From the NCBI GenBank assembly GCA_963806495.1, contig CAWDYA010000008.1, forward strand, positions 248,001-312,000: 64,000 nt of DNA, written 5' to 3'. The position numbers and the translations under genes are program-made. The notes below the pieces were generated by a model, which saw only the letters and a program-made list of their open reading frames with translations, was not told the DNA's origin and searched no databases. Of this stretch, positions 42,616 through 53,982 are shown in pieces. Within the stretch, counting starts at the first letter, position 1; every line of letters starts with the position of its first letter. The DNA is from CAWDYA01 sp963806495. Lineage in GTDB: Bacteria; Acidobacteriota; Polarisedimenticolia; JACPZX01; DASXTC01.

Positions 42616-42693
42616 ATATTAGAGGAAAATGCACCCGGGGCGCGCACTGCTGCCGGTAGCCCCGGGTGCATTTTCGGCTTGTTCGTCTATGAT
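42616..42693. promoter_or_regulatory. Divergent promoter region containing a perfect 17-bp inverted repeat
   Basis: Arms 42625-42641 and 42659-42675 are exact reverse complements (GAAAATGCACCCGGGGC), with a 17-base spacer. A minus-strand -10 (TAATAT, 42616-42621) for the deaminase gene lies 3 bases outside the left arm. A plus-strand -10 (TATGAT, 42688-42693) for the metallopeptidase gene lies 12 bases outside the right arm. The corresponding -35 regions fall inside the arms, so this looks like an operator rather than a terminator. Confidence 0.55.
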
Positions 42694-42715
42694 ATTCATC
42701 CTCATGGAGTTATGA

Positions 42716-45700
42716 ATGACCCGACACGGCGCCCCGCGCCCCCTGACGAAGCTTCTCCTCGCGGCCCTGCTGGCCGCCGGGGTAGGCGTGACCGTCCCGC
42801 TGGCCCGCGGGGCCTCCGCGGGCTGGCCTCCCGACTCCTCGCTCGTGCGGTACCCGGAGGCGATCCGGCTGCCGATGAGCCCCGCCGGGCAGCAGGCGCT
42901 GCGGGCCGGCCAGGCCGGGACGCGGGACTTCCTCCGGGGTCACCCGCAGTGGCGGGCCACGGTGGACCCGTTCGCGGGCGGGATCGACCGGGCGTTCGGC
43001 GACGGGCTGCCCCTGTCACCGGACCCCTCGGCATCGCCCGAGGTGACGGCGCGCAGGTTTCTCTCGAGCCATGCGGCGCTGTGGAACGCCGGTGTCGGCG
43101 GGCCCTCCGCCAGGCTCGTGTACGACGAGGCCGGTTCGGGCCCGCTCGGAGAGACCGGCGCCCGTGTGGTCCATTTCGGCCTCGAGAAGGACGGTCTGAC
43201 CGTCCTCGGCGCCGGCCTGAGCCTCGGGGTGCGCGACGATCGCGTCAGCCTGATCACCACGAGCGCCCTCGCCCCGGTGACCACCTCCTCGCACCCGAAG
43301 CTCTCGCCCGAGGAGGCGCTGGCGCAGGTCTCACTGTACGCCGGTGTAACGTCCGGTGACGTCCTGTCCACCAGGCGCGAGCCCTCGCTCGCCTTCTATC
43401 CGCGCCTCGAGAGCCACGGTGCGGCATCCGTGCTGAAGCACCATCTCGTGTGGGTCCTCGAGGCCAAGCCGGAAGAGGCGCCGTTTTACGAGTGGTACAT
43501 CGCCTGGGTCGATGCCGTCGACGGAGAGGTTCTGGCGTTCTTCCCCGAGGCCTCCAGCGCCGGTACGTGCATGGCCGACCCCGAGAGCGCCACGTCGACG
43601 GTCTCGGGAGGCGTGAGACCCGACCGTGCCACGGACGCCGAGACGATCGTCAACTTCCCGTTCGCCCGCGTGACGGTGGACGGCGTGCTGAGGAGCGCCG
43701 GGCTCAACGGCCGCTTCCCCTACACGTCGGGCTCGGTCTCGAGCATCCTCACCGGGGACTACTTCCGGGTGCATTGCGACAACTGCACGCAGCCGGTGCA
43801 GCCGGCCGCCTCGGGCGACGAGTCGGGCGATGTATCGTTCGGCACCGGGGGCGCCAGCAGTCCCACGCCCGTCTTCGGCAACGGGACCTCGACACCGGCC
43901 GACCGGGCCGCCTACTACCACCTCAACAACGCGCGGCTGCTGCTCGACAAGTGGGACAACGCCTTCTTCGACGACATCGAAGCGTTCGTCAACATCCAGG
44001 ACTACTGCAACGCCTTCTCCTCCTCGTACATGCTCGGCTTCTTCATCTCGGGCGCCGGATGCCGCAACTCGGGCGAGATCCGCGACGTGGTCCAGCACGA
44101 GCTGGGCCACACATGGGATCGATTCGACGGCAACGGGATCACCAACGGCGGCATGAGCGAGTGGAAGGGTGACACGGTGGCGCTGCTGTTCGGCGGCGAT
44201 TCGTGCGTGGCCGAGTCGTTCCATGTCATCACGGGCGGCCCGACCACCACCTGCAGCGGTGTGCGCGATCTCGACGAGAAGGCGGCAGGGCGGACCGATC
44301 ATCCGCTGACGACCTCAATCTGCCCGACCTGTGCGACGCTCACCCGCACCTCGAACAACTGCGGCACGGGCGTCCACTGCCTGGGCGAGATCGCGGGACA
44401 GGCGACCTGGCACCTGCTGCAGGATCTCCTCACGGGCCAGGAGTACATCAGCGGCGCGGCCCTGGCGGGCAGCAATCCCGCGTTGCCGCCCGAGGAAGCG
44501 CGCTGGCTGATGGAACGGCTGTTCATCAGCGGCGGCCCGCCGATGCAAACCTGGGATCCGACGGCGGCCGGAGTGAGCGCCTACGACGCGATCACGCTCG
44601 TGGACGACGATGACGGAAACCTCGCCAACGGGACGCCGCACGCGGCCTACATCAACGAGGCCTTCGCCCACCACGGGATCGACGAGACCCCGCAGGTGCC
44701 CGACTCCGCCAACTGCGCGCCGCTGTCCGACCCCGTCGTCACCACCTCGCTCGACAGCGATCCGGTCACCGGGCTCCCGCGTGTCGTGATCGACTGGACA
44801 CCGGTGGGCGGCGCGACCGACTTCGACGTCCTGCGCAACACCGCCGCGGGAGAGGCCTTCCTGCCGCTGGCCCAGGACGTCGCTTCGGGCCCTGTCTACG
44901 ACGTCGGCGTCCGGCCCGGCTCCACCTACCGCTACTTCGTCGCCGCCGTCCGCAAGTCGGGCTGCGCGGCCATCTCCGAAGGCGCCAACGTCGTCAGCGT
45001 CACCGTGGACCAGCCGACCCTGCGCGTGGGCAGCCGGACGATCACCGAAGTGCCGGGCGAATCCGACGGGGACGGGCTGATCGAGCCCGGCGAGCGGGTC
45101 GCCGTGGATCTCACGCTCGCCGAGATTGGCGGGACGGCTCCCGCGACGGGCGTGACCGCCTCGGTGATCGGGACGGATCCCGCGTCGCCGGTCACCAACC
45201 CCGGGCCCGTCGACTTCGGCACGATCCCCGCGGGCGGCACGGCCCCGGGCATGACGACGTTCGAGGTGTTCGTCGGACCGGACGAGCCGTGCGGCGGCCG
45301 CGTGCACATTCAGGTGAATGCCAGCGGGGCCGAGGGATGCTGGCAGGACGGGTTCGACATTCCGATCGACGCCACGCCGGCCTGTGCGGTCACTCCGTCC
45401 GCCTTCGTGGAGGTGGTGGACGGCAGCCTGAGCGTCTTCGCCCCGGGGGGCGACGCCGACGGCATCCCGGACAACTGCGAGACCGCGAGCGCGACCTACC
45501 AGATCCGCAACACCGGCTCGGACCCGAGCGGTCCGGTCGTCTCCACGGTCTCCTCGCCCTTCCCCGGTGTCACGATTTCCTCGACCTCGGGCTGCACGCT
45601 GAGCGACCTCGCCGGCGGGGCGACCGCGTTGTGCGGATTCGACTTCAGCCTGGGCGGCGCCTCGCTGCAGGAGGTGCCGTTCTCGATTACCGCCGACTCG

Positions 45701-46682
45701 GCGGGAAACGCCGCCCCCTCGGTGGTCTCGATGGGCGCCCTGGCCGAGGCGAACCCGACGACGTTCGGCACCCTCTCGTACGGGTTCGATGCGTCGCTGG
45801 AGGGATGGAGCGGTCATGACTTCTCCGTCTCGAGCGCCCGCTCGACCTCGGGAGGTGCCAGCGCCCACTCCGGCTCCCTCACCGTCTCCAACCTGTGCGG
45901 CCGGCTCACCTCGCCCCCGCTCAGGCTCGAATCCGTCCGCACCATCCACGCTCTCGTTCGAGCTTTACGCCGCCATCGAGCCGTACACGGACGCTTTCTA
46001 CGACCGGGCGAACGTCCACCTGGTGGATCTCGACACAGGCGCGCACACGCTGCTGGCGCCGGCGTCCGGCCCCGTGTACAACGCGTTCGGGCTTCCGGAC
46101 GGCGGTCTGTGCCACATCGCGGGTCAGAACGGGTGGGCCGGGCCGATCGGCGGGTTCAACCCCGTGACGTTCGACCTGTCGGCCTTCGCCGGGAGACGGG
46201 TCCAGATCGAGATCAACTACGGCACGGACGAGGGTGACAACCGGGAGGGGATCTACGTGGACGACCTGAGCATCACCCACGCCGCCCCGGCCGATCCGCC
46301 GCCCGACGGGCAGTCGGATGCCTGCTCCGTGCCCGAGGTCTCGCCGGCGGCGGCTCCGGTGCCCTTCGACGTCGAGGATCTGCCAGGCGGGATGGTGCGG
46401 CTCTCGTGGGGGGATCTGGGGGCCGGGTTCCAGTACAACGTCTACGCCGGCACGCTCGGTACATGGTACAGCCATGGCGCCACGCCGGTGGCGTGCGCGG
46501 CGGCGGGGGCGGGTGCCGTCTGCAACGCGGGCACCTGCGTTCTCGACGAGCCGGCAGCCTCGCTGCCACCGGGGGATGTCTATCTTCTCGTGACCGGAGC
46601 CGCGTTCGGCCTCGAGGGGACCGCGGGATTCGCCAGCGGCCCCGTCGAGAGGGATCCGGCTCAGAACACCTGCGCGCCGTAG
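42716..46682 (+). CDS. Very large secreted metallopeptidase-like protein (one frameshift near 45945)
   Basis: About 1321 residues after ignoring one base. The signal peptide is MTRHGAPRPLTKLLLAALLA and following. A propeptide-like N-terminal region (about residues 60-300) precedes VVQHELGHTWDRFDGNG around residue 460, a zinc HExxH site. Then come CDS-typical secreted modules: a fibronectin-like segment (about residues 690-760), and a DGDGLIEPGERVAVDLTL segment found in exported peptidases. A C-terminal jelly-roll-like region (FELYAAIEPYTDAFYDRANV, GIYVDDLSITHA) and a final Cys-containing module close the chain. Dropping one base at 45944-45947 joins the two frames. GGAG is 6 bases before the ATG. 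Confidence 0.75.
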
Positions 46683-46683
46683 A

Positions 46684-47610
46684 TCAGAGCTTCATTACCT
46701 TGACGAGCTCGGCCACCGAGTCGGCCGACTTCTGGAGCATGGTCCGCTCCTCGGCCGTCAGCTTGAGGTCGATGATCTTCTCCACGCCCTTCGAGCCGAG
46801 CTTGACGGGCACGCCCACGAACAGATCGCGGATATCGTACTCGCCCTGCAGGTAGGCCGCGCACGGCAGGATCTTCTTGCGGTCCATCAGGATCGCGTCC
46901 ACCATCTCGACCACCGCCGACGACGGGGCGTAGTAGGCGCTGCCGGTCTTGAGATAGCCGACGATCTCCGCGCCGCCACCGCGCGTCCGCTTCACCAGCC
47001 GATCGATCGTCTCGGCGTTCATCAGCTCGGTGATCGGGACCCCCGCCACGGTGGAGAACCGGGGCAGCGGCACCATCGTGTCGCCGTGCCCTCCCATGAC
47101 CAGCGCATGGACATTGTCGACCGAGACGCCGAGCTCCATCGCGATGAAGGTGCGGAACCGGGCCGAGTCGAGCACCCCCGCCATCCCGACGACCCGCTCG
47201 CGCGGGAACCCGCTCACCTTCAGCGCGACCTGCGCCATCGCGTCGAGCGGGTTGCTCACCAGGACCAGGATCGACTTCGGGGAGTGGCGGGCCACCTGCT
47301 CGGTGACTCCCTTGACGATCTCGTAGTTCTTCATCAGCAGATCGTCGCGGCTCATGCCCGGCTTGCGGGCGAGCCCGGCGGTGATTACGACGATATCGGA
47401 GTTGGCGGTCTCCTCGTACCCGTTCGAGCCCGTGATCCGGCCGTCATACCCTTCGACCGGCCCCGCTTCCATGAGGTCGAGCGCCTTGCCCTGCGGCACT
47501 CCCTCGATGATGTCGACGAGGACGACGTCCGCGTACCCCTTCTCGGCGAGCCGCTGTGCGGCCGTGGCGCCGACGTTTCCCGATCCGACGACGGTGACTT
47601 TGAATCGCAT
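46684..47610 (-). CDS. mdh: Malate dehydrogenase
   Basis: 308 residues. An NAD-dependent TCA-cycle enzyme of the LDH-like MDH type. The nucleotide site is VTVVGSGNVGATAAQRLAEK. The substrate and catalytic residues are in RKPGMSRDDLL, MAGVLDSARFR and VMGGHGDTMVPL (catalytic His). The ATG at 47610 follows AGGAG by 8 bases; the frame open upstream belongs to no gene. It lies downstream of icd with a 19-base gap, forming a TCA operon. Confidence 0.95.
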   Translation of the reverse strand: MRFKVTVVGSGNVGATAAQRLAEKGYADVVLVDIIEGVPQGKALDLMEAGPVEGYDGRITGSNGYEETANSDIVVITAGLARKPGMSRDDLLMKNYEIVKGVTEQVARHSPKSILVLVSNPLDAMAQVALKVSGFPRERVVGMAGVLDSARFRTFIAMELGVSVDNVHALVMGGHGDTMVPLPRFSTVAGVPITELMNAETIDRLVKRTRGGGAEIVGYLKTGSAYYAPSSAVVEMVDAILMDRKKILPCAAYLQGEYDIRDLFVGVPVKLGSKGVEKIIDLKLTAEERTMLQKSADSVAELVKVMKL

Positions 47611-47629
47611 GACGGGATCTCCTGAACCG

Positions 47630-48887
<1,258 letters not shown>

Positions 48888-48942
48888 GGAGTAGGCCGCT
48901 CTCTTTTTTGGTTAGGTTTTGTCGGGTAGTTAGCCTCGATCG

Positions 48943-48972
48943 AGACTACCACCCTGCCTCCGAGAGTGTCAA
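48943..48972 (-). promoter_or_regulatory. Sigma70-like promoter for icd-mdh
   Basis: On the minus strand, TTGACA (48967-48972) and TAGTCT (48943-48948) are separated by 18 bp. The leader would be about 50 bases, containing a poly-A stretch (AAAAAAG) close to the start. Confidence 0.6.
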
Positions 48973-49051
48973 TCCACGCCCCACGCGGTATATTCAGCCT
49001 GGCGCGGCCCCCGCCGTGGCAACCCCTCTCGGCAGGCCGGCGTAAGTGAAG

Positions 49052-49070
49052 CGGCAAGAGTGTCTTGCCG
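49052..49070 (+). promoter_or_regulatory. Hairpin upstream of the S1-domain gene
   Basis: A perfect 8-bp stem (CGGCAAGA / TCTTGCCG) with a GTG loop, about 70 bases before the GTG start and just upstream of a TAGAAT box (49110-49115). It could be DNA-level regulation or the end of another transcript. If the mRNA begins after TAGAAT, the hairpin is not in the message. Confidence 0.35.
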
Positions 49071-49138
49071 GGGCCCGATTCCGCACTCGCCCTGAGCGGC
49101 GCGGGGTGTTAGAATCACGCCCTACCCGGAGAGTGTGA

Positions 49139-50669
49139 GTGAGCGAAGACAATCAGCCAGGCGCGCCCGAAGGACCCGAGCAGAAGGGATCCCCGGAGCA
49201 CGACGAGTTCGCCCGACTTCTCGAGACGAGCGTCGAGGCCAAGCGGCACACGAAGGGCGCGCGCGTCAAGGGCACGATCGTCCAGATTGGCGACGCCGAT
49301 GCCCTCGTGGACGTCGGCTCCAAGAGCGAGGCATTGATTGCCCGCGCCGAGCTGACCCGCGAGGACGGCACCCTCGAAGCCAGCGTCGGTGACGAGATTG
49401 AGGCCACCGTCGTCTCCACGGAGGGCTCGCTCCGACTGTCCCGACGCGCCCTCGTCGACGCCCGCGACAAAGACGCGGCCCGGACGATGCTGATGGAGGC
49501 CTTCAAGAGCCGCATGCCGGTGGCCGGCCGGGTCACCGCGAGCATCAAGGGCGGCTACGAGGTCCAGGTCGGAAAGATCCGCGGCTTCTGCCCCTTCTCC
49601 CAGATTGACGTTCGGCGCCAGGAAGACCCGACCCTCTACTTCAACAAGACGTTCGATTTCCGTATCAAGGAATACGACCCGCGCAAGAACAACCTGATCC
49701 TGTCCCGCCGTGCGTTGATCGAGGCGGAGGCGAAGCAGCGTGAAGCCGAAATCCGCGCCAAGGCCACGGTCGGCTCGGTGATGCCCGGCACGGTCGTCTC
49801 CATCCAGGACTTCGGCGCCTTCGTGGACATCGGTGGCGGGGTGCAGGGGCTGCTGCACGTCTCCGAACTGAGTCACGCCCGCGTGGCGCATCCGAACGAC
49901 GTGCTGTCGCTCGGGCAGACGCTCGATGTCCAGATCCTGCGGGTCGACAAGAAGAAGGGGAAGATCTCCCTGACGCGCAAGCCGCTCGAGGCGGATCCCT
50001 GGGACGGGGTCGCCGACCGGCTCAAGCAGGGTCAGGTCCTCACGGCCCGTGTCGCACGCGTGACCGACTTCGGCGCGTTCCTGGAGCTGACCCCCGGCGT
50101 CGACGGCCTGCTGCACGTCAGCGAGATGGCGCCTCTCAAGGACGGCGGCGGCTCCGGAAGGAACCTCAAGGCACAGGAGCTGGCCAAGCAGGGCGACGAG
50201 CTGACGGTGCAGATCATGAAGGTCGATGCGGCCCGCCGGCGCGTGTCCCTCGGTCTGCCGGGCAGCGAGGTATCTCCGGGCCAGACGGTCGCCCCGGATC
50301 CGACCTCCGAAGACGGGCGACATCGTCACGGGCAAGGTCGAGCGCGTCGAGAAGTTCGGCGTGTTCCTGCGCATCGGCCCCGGACGCACAGGCCTCATCC
50401 CCAACAACGAGCTCGGCACGCCGCGGGGCACCGATCACCGCAGGATGTTCCCACCCGGCACCGAGATGCGCGCCGAGGTGCTAGAATCCGATTCAGGAGG
50501 GCGAAGATTCCGGCTTTCCGTCACCAGAGCGGAGGGCCGCGAAGAGCGCGAGGCTATCGATCGCTACCGTAAGGATCGCTCCCGTTCCGGTGGAAGCTTC
50601 TCCACCCTTGCCGACGCGTTCGCCGCACTCAAGAAGTCCAGCCCCGACGAGAGCGACGAGCCCCGCTGA
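49139..50669 (+). CDS. rpsA: S1 RNA-binding domain protein, ribosomal protein S1-like (one frameshift near 50306)
   Basis: About 509 residues after ignoring one base, with five S1 (OB-fold) repeats starting near residues 35, 115, 215, 300 and 390. Typical cores are GFCPFSQID, GTVVSIQDFGAFVDIGGGVQ, VTDFGAFLELTPGVDGLLHV and GKVERVEKFGVFLRIGPG. E. coli S1 has six. It likely binds mRNA on the 30S subunit. The frame slips between APDPT and PKTGDIV; one extra T in ACCTCCG (50306) explains it. The GTG start follows GGAGAG. The C-terminal tail is charged and disordered-looking. Confidence 0.85.
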
Positions 50670-50712
50670 TCCACGCCCGCCGAATTGACACCGGAAAGCG
50701 AGGACCCACACC

Positions 50713-51840
50713 ATGCGAGCATTCCGTGTATTCGGAATCGACATATACATCGACTATTCCTGGCTGCTCATCTTCGCGCTGATCCTCTGGAGCTTCACGT
50801 TCGGCTACTTTCCGTCGCAGTTCCCCGGCCTCGACTTCGTCACCTACCTCTCCGTGGGTCTCGCGAGCACGCTGCTCTTCTTCGGCTCCGTCCTGTTCCA
50901 CGAGCTGTCGCACTCCCTGGTGGCCAACAGCCACGGGGTCAAGGTGGAGCGGATCACCCTGTTCATCTTCGGCGGCGTGTCGCACCTGACCCGGGAGAGC
51001 CCCGACCCCGCGGTCGAGGTGCGCATCGCCGCGGCCGGCCCGGCGGCGAGCTTCGTTCTCGGGCTGCTGTTCCTGGGGATCTCCTGGCTGGCGCCATCGG
51101 GCAGCGCGAACATCTGGGCTGGGATGTCCGCCTACCTCGGCGCGCTCAACCTGGCGCTCGGCGTGTTCAACCTGCTGCCCGGATTTCCGCTCGACGGCGG
51201 ACGCGTGCTGCGCGCCATGCTCTGGGGGCGCTCCGGCGACAGGATGAAGGCCACCAACACGGCGGCGGCCTGGGGCAAGGGCCTCGGCTGGGTGCTGATC
51301 GCGCTGGGCGGCCTGATCACCCTGGCGGGGAGCTTCTTCCAGGGACTGTGGCTCGTTTTCATCGGGCTGTTCCTCAAGGAGGCGGCCGGAGCGGAGCGGC
51401 GCTCGGCCGTGATGGGCAGCGCGCTCGGCGGGCTGCACGTGAGCGACCTGATGACCGCCACGCCCGTGGCGATTTCGCGGGCCGCCTCGGTGCAGGAGGC
51501 GCTGCACGACTTCTTCCTGCGCCACGGCTACGGCGGCTACCCCGTGGTGGACCAGGATCGCGTCGTGGGGCTCGTCTCGCTGGCCGATCTGGCCAAGTGC
51601 AGCGCCCCGGAGCGCGAGTCCACTCCGGTGTCGCAGATCATGACACCGCTCGCGCCGGACACCATGACCTGGCCCGGCGAGGAGGTCATATCCGCGCTGC
51701 AGAAGATGGCCGGCGCCGGCCTCTCGCGGCTGCCGGTCCTCGCATCGGCGGGCGACGGGCATCTCGTCGGCCTGCTCACCTACCATGCCGTCATGCGGCA
51801 GATCAAGCTGCGCGAGATGGCGGCCGGCGGCGAGCGATGA
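50713..51840 (+). CDS. Site-2 protease family (M50) with two CBS domains
   Basis: 375 residues. An intramembrane zinc protease of the SpoIVFB/S2P type: HELSH at residues 63-67 within a membrane helix, and the third ligand Asp161 in NLLPGFPLDGGRV. There are about six membrane segments (residues 12-215). The tail (about residues 245-370) holds a tandem CBS pair (VSDLMTATPVAISRAASVQE, VSQIMTPLAPDTMTWPGEEV) that normally senses adenine nucleotides. It would cut membrane-anchored regulators or clear signal peptides. The M48 gene overlaps by ATGA. Confidence 0.92.
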   Translation: MRAFRVFGIDIYIDYSWLLIFALILWSFTFGYFPSQFPGLDFVTYLSVGLASTLLFFGSVLFHELSHSLVANSHGVKVERITLFIFGGVSHLTRESPDPAVEVRIAAAGPAASFVLGLLFLGISWLAPSGSANIWAGMSAYLGALNLALGVFNLLPGFPLDGGRVLRAMLWGRSGDRMKATNTAAAWGKGLGWVLIALGGLITLAGSFFQGLWLVFIGLFLKEAAGAERRSAVMGSALGGLHVSDLMTATPVAISRAASVQEALHDFFLRHGYGGYPVVDQDRVVGLVSLADLAKCSAPERESTPVSQIMTPLAPDTMTWPGEEVISALQKMAGAGLSRLPVLASAGDGHLVGLLTYHAVMRQIKLREMAAGGER

Positions 51841-52661
51841 TCGGCTCGCGGCCTCTGACGGCCCTGCTCCTGGTGCCGCTCGCGCTGACCGGCTGCTCCG
51901 CGAAGCAGCGGGTCCGCACCGAGACGACGCTCGCCGACATCATGATCTCCGACCAGCAGAGCCAGCAGATCGGCCTGCAGGTCCGCGAGGACCTCGACAA
52001 GCAGGGAGTGCGTTACATCAAGGACCCGGAAGTGCTCGCGTATGTCGACGGGATCGCCGCCCGCATCTTCCCGCTGGCGCGCAAGGACCGGCCGGGCGTC
52101 GACTTCAGCGTGAAGGTCATCGACGACCCGAACACCGTCAACGCCTTCGCCACGCCCGGCGGCTACCTGTACCTGTACAGCGGCCTGCTGCTGGCGGCCG
52201 ACAACGAGGCCGAGGTGGCCGGCGTCCTGGCCCACGAGGCGGGCCACGTGGTGGGCCGGCACGTGGAGCGGCAGATGGTGAGCTCCTACGGTCTGCAGGC
52301 CATCGCCTCCATGGCGATCGGCAGCAACCCGTCGCTGGCGCAGGAGATCGCCGCGAGCATCGCCTCGACGGGTCTCATGCGCGCTCACGGCCGCAGCGAG
52401 GAGATCGAGGCCGACGAGTACGGGGCCCGCTACTCCGCACGCGCCGGATACGACCCTCACGCGATGATCACGTTCTTCGGCAAGCTCGGCGCCATGGAGC
52501 AGAAAACGCCGGGGATGCTCGGTTGGCTGCGCACCCACCCCACCAGCCGGGCCCGCATCGACAACCTGAAGGGATACATCGCGGACCATCACCTCCACGG
52601 GACCGAGCTGGACGCGGCCCGTCATCAGCAGATCCGCAGGCGGCTCTCGCAGGGCGGTTGA
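51837..52661 (+). CDS. M48-family metallopeptidase lipoprotein
   Basis: 274 residues. The signal peptide ends in a lipobox LTGC, so Cys20 is predicted to be lipidated. HEAGH at residues 133-137 and the downstream Glu in EEIEADEYGARYS give the gluzincin site. The organisation resembles BepA/LoiP-type periplasmic proteases that act on outer-membrane protein assembly intermediates, but without the TPR repeats of BepA. It is translationally coupled to the site-2 protease. Confidence 0.9.
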   Translation: MIGSRPLTALLLVPLALTGCSAKQRVRTETTLADIMISDQQSQQIGLQVREDLDKQGVRYIKDPEVLAYVDGIAARIFPLARKDRPGVDFSVKVIDDPNTVNAFATPGGYLYLYSGLLLAADNEAEVAGVLAHEAGHVVGRHVERQMVSSYGLQAIASMAIGSNPSLAQEIAASIASTGLMRAHGRSEEIEADEYGARYSARAGYDPHAMITFFGKLGAMEQKTPGMLGWLRTHPTSRARIDNLKGYIADHHLHGTELDAARHQQIRRRLSQGG

Positions 52662-52672
52662 CGCTTCGCGCC

Positions 52673-53470
52673 TCAGTTCCCGATCGCGAACAGGCTCAGC
52701 AGGGCGAGGGTGGCGTTGTACCCGAGATGCCCCGCGATGCAGTAGCTCAGGTTCCCGGTGCGGTGCATCAGGATCACCAGCGCGGTGGCCATCGTCGCGA
52801 TCCCGGCGAGCGCCGGCCAGTAGGTGCCGGTCTCCGTCATGTGGAGCGCGACGAACACCACGGTCACGAACGCGCCCGACCCGAACGTGCCGAGAATGCG
52901 CCGCGCGCCGAGAAAGGCATAGCCCCGGAACAGGATCTCCTCCACGACCGGGGCCATGGCCAGCGCGAGCATCAGCAGCAGGGCGAAGCCGAAGGGCCCC
53001 GACTCGGCCAGCCGGCTGAGCTGCCCGCCCACCGCGGCGTCCTCCGGCGGCGGGAAGACGACGGCCACCCCCACGTACGCCGCCGCGATCGTCATCCCGA
53101 GAAGGGCCGCGCTCGCGAGACCCGCCCCGCTCGGGCGCCTCAGGTGCAGGGCCTCGAGAAACGGCCGGCGGCTGACCATACTGACCGAGTACCAGATGAT
53201 CCCCAGCGTCAGGGCGGACGAGGCGAGGGCGCCCGGCGCCAGGCCCACCAGGAGCGAGAGGTTTTTCAGCTCGTCGGGGTGCGAGGCGAGGTTCGGCTCC
53301 AGGAACCGCAGCACGACGCTCGACAGAGCCGCAAGCGAGATGAGAAGAAAAGCCTGGGCGCTGTACGCGAGCAGCGTGACGGCGATGGCGCCGCCCAGAC
53401 CCCACGGAGCGGGGTCGGGGGGAGGCTCGGCCGGAAGCGTCTGCGGCGGCGGCTCCGGGATCTCACACAA
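52673..53470 (-). CDS. CPBP-family intramembrane glutamic endopeptidase
   Basis: 265 residues with about seven membrane segments after a Pro-rich N-terminus. The conserved catalytic motifs are EEILFRG (PVVEEILFRGY), the His of FVALHMTE and the H-x3-N of HLGYN (CAAX-protease/Rce1-like fold). The target is unknown. It converges with the M48 gene, with an 11-base gap, and its start overlaps the OsmC-like stop by 8 bases, so it belongs to the leftward operon. Confidence 0.88.
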   Translation of the reverse strand: MCEIPEPPPQTLPAEPPPDPAPWGLGGAIAVTLLAYSAQAFLLISLAALSSVVLRFLEPNLASHPDELKNLSLLVGLAPGALASSALTLGIIWYSVSMVSRRPFLEALHLRRPSGAGLASAALLGMTIAAAYVGVAVVFPPPEDAAVGGQLSRLAESGPFGFALLLMLALAMAPVVEEILFRGYAFLGARRILGTFGSGAFVTVVFVALHMTETGTYWPALAGIATMATALVILMHRTGNLSYCIAGHLGYNATLALLSLFAIGN

Positions 53471-53954
53471 CCGCGACCTCGGCCTCGTTGGCCAGGTCGG
53501 AGTTCACCGAGTTGGCGATGAAGCAGTGGCGGTGGGCCTTCTCGACGAGTTCTTCCGCCTTGGCGGCGTCCCCGCCCGACGCGATCTCGATGCGTGGCCG
53601 CAGCACCACGCGCGACATGCGCAGCACCTTCCGCCCGGAGACGGGGTGAGGCGTGGTCTCCAGCGTGCCGATCGCCTCGTCGGTATACGAGACGACCCGG
53701 ATCCCCGCCCGGTCGGCCAGGGCGAGATAGGTCAGCATCTGGCACGACGAGAGCGCCGTGACGAACAGCTCCTCGGGATTGAGCAGGTCCGCGTTGCCCT
53801 TGTACTCCGGGGCCGCGCTCATCTCGAAAGACTTTCTCGGGGTGACGGTGACCTGGTGGTCGCGATGATAGGCGCCGGGCCCCCCTTTGTCGTCCTCCGG
53901 GCGGCGTTTCCATTCGACGCGGGAGCGGTATGTGTAGCTCGTGGTGGTGGACAT
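53463..53954 (-). CDS. OsmC-family peroxiredoxin-like protein
   Basis: 163 residues from ATG 53954 with AAGGAG 6 bases upstream. OsmC-family enzymes reduce organic hydroperoxides by two Cys, here C71 (TALSSCQMLTYLALAD) and C144 (AHRHCFIANSV). The N-terminal beta region contains FEMSAAPEYKG. The partner reductant is not in view. It lies 28 bases downstream of the ABC permease. Confidence 0.9.
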   Translation of the reverse strand: MSTTTSYTYRSRVEWKRRPEDDKGGPGAYHRDHQVTVTPRKSFEMSAAPEYKGNADLLNPEELFVTALSSCQMLTYLALADRAGIRVVSYTDEAIGTLETTPHPVSGRKVLRMSRVVLRPRIEIASGGDAAKAEELVEKAHRHCFIANSVNSDLANEAEVAVV

Positions 53955-53982
53955 CGGAGTCTCCTTGTAAGGCCGGAACGGC

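Noticed and set aside
50290..50320. Programmed frameshift in the S1-like gene
   Set aside because: No slippery heptamer or stimulatory structure is visible, and similar single-base slips occur in many unrelated genes of the window.
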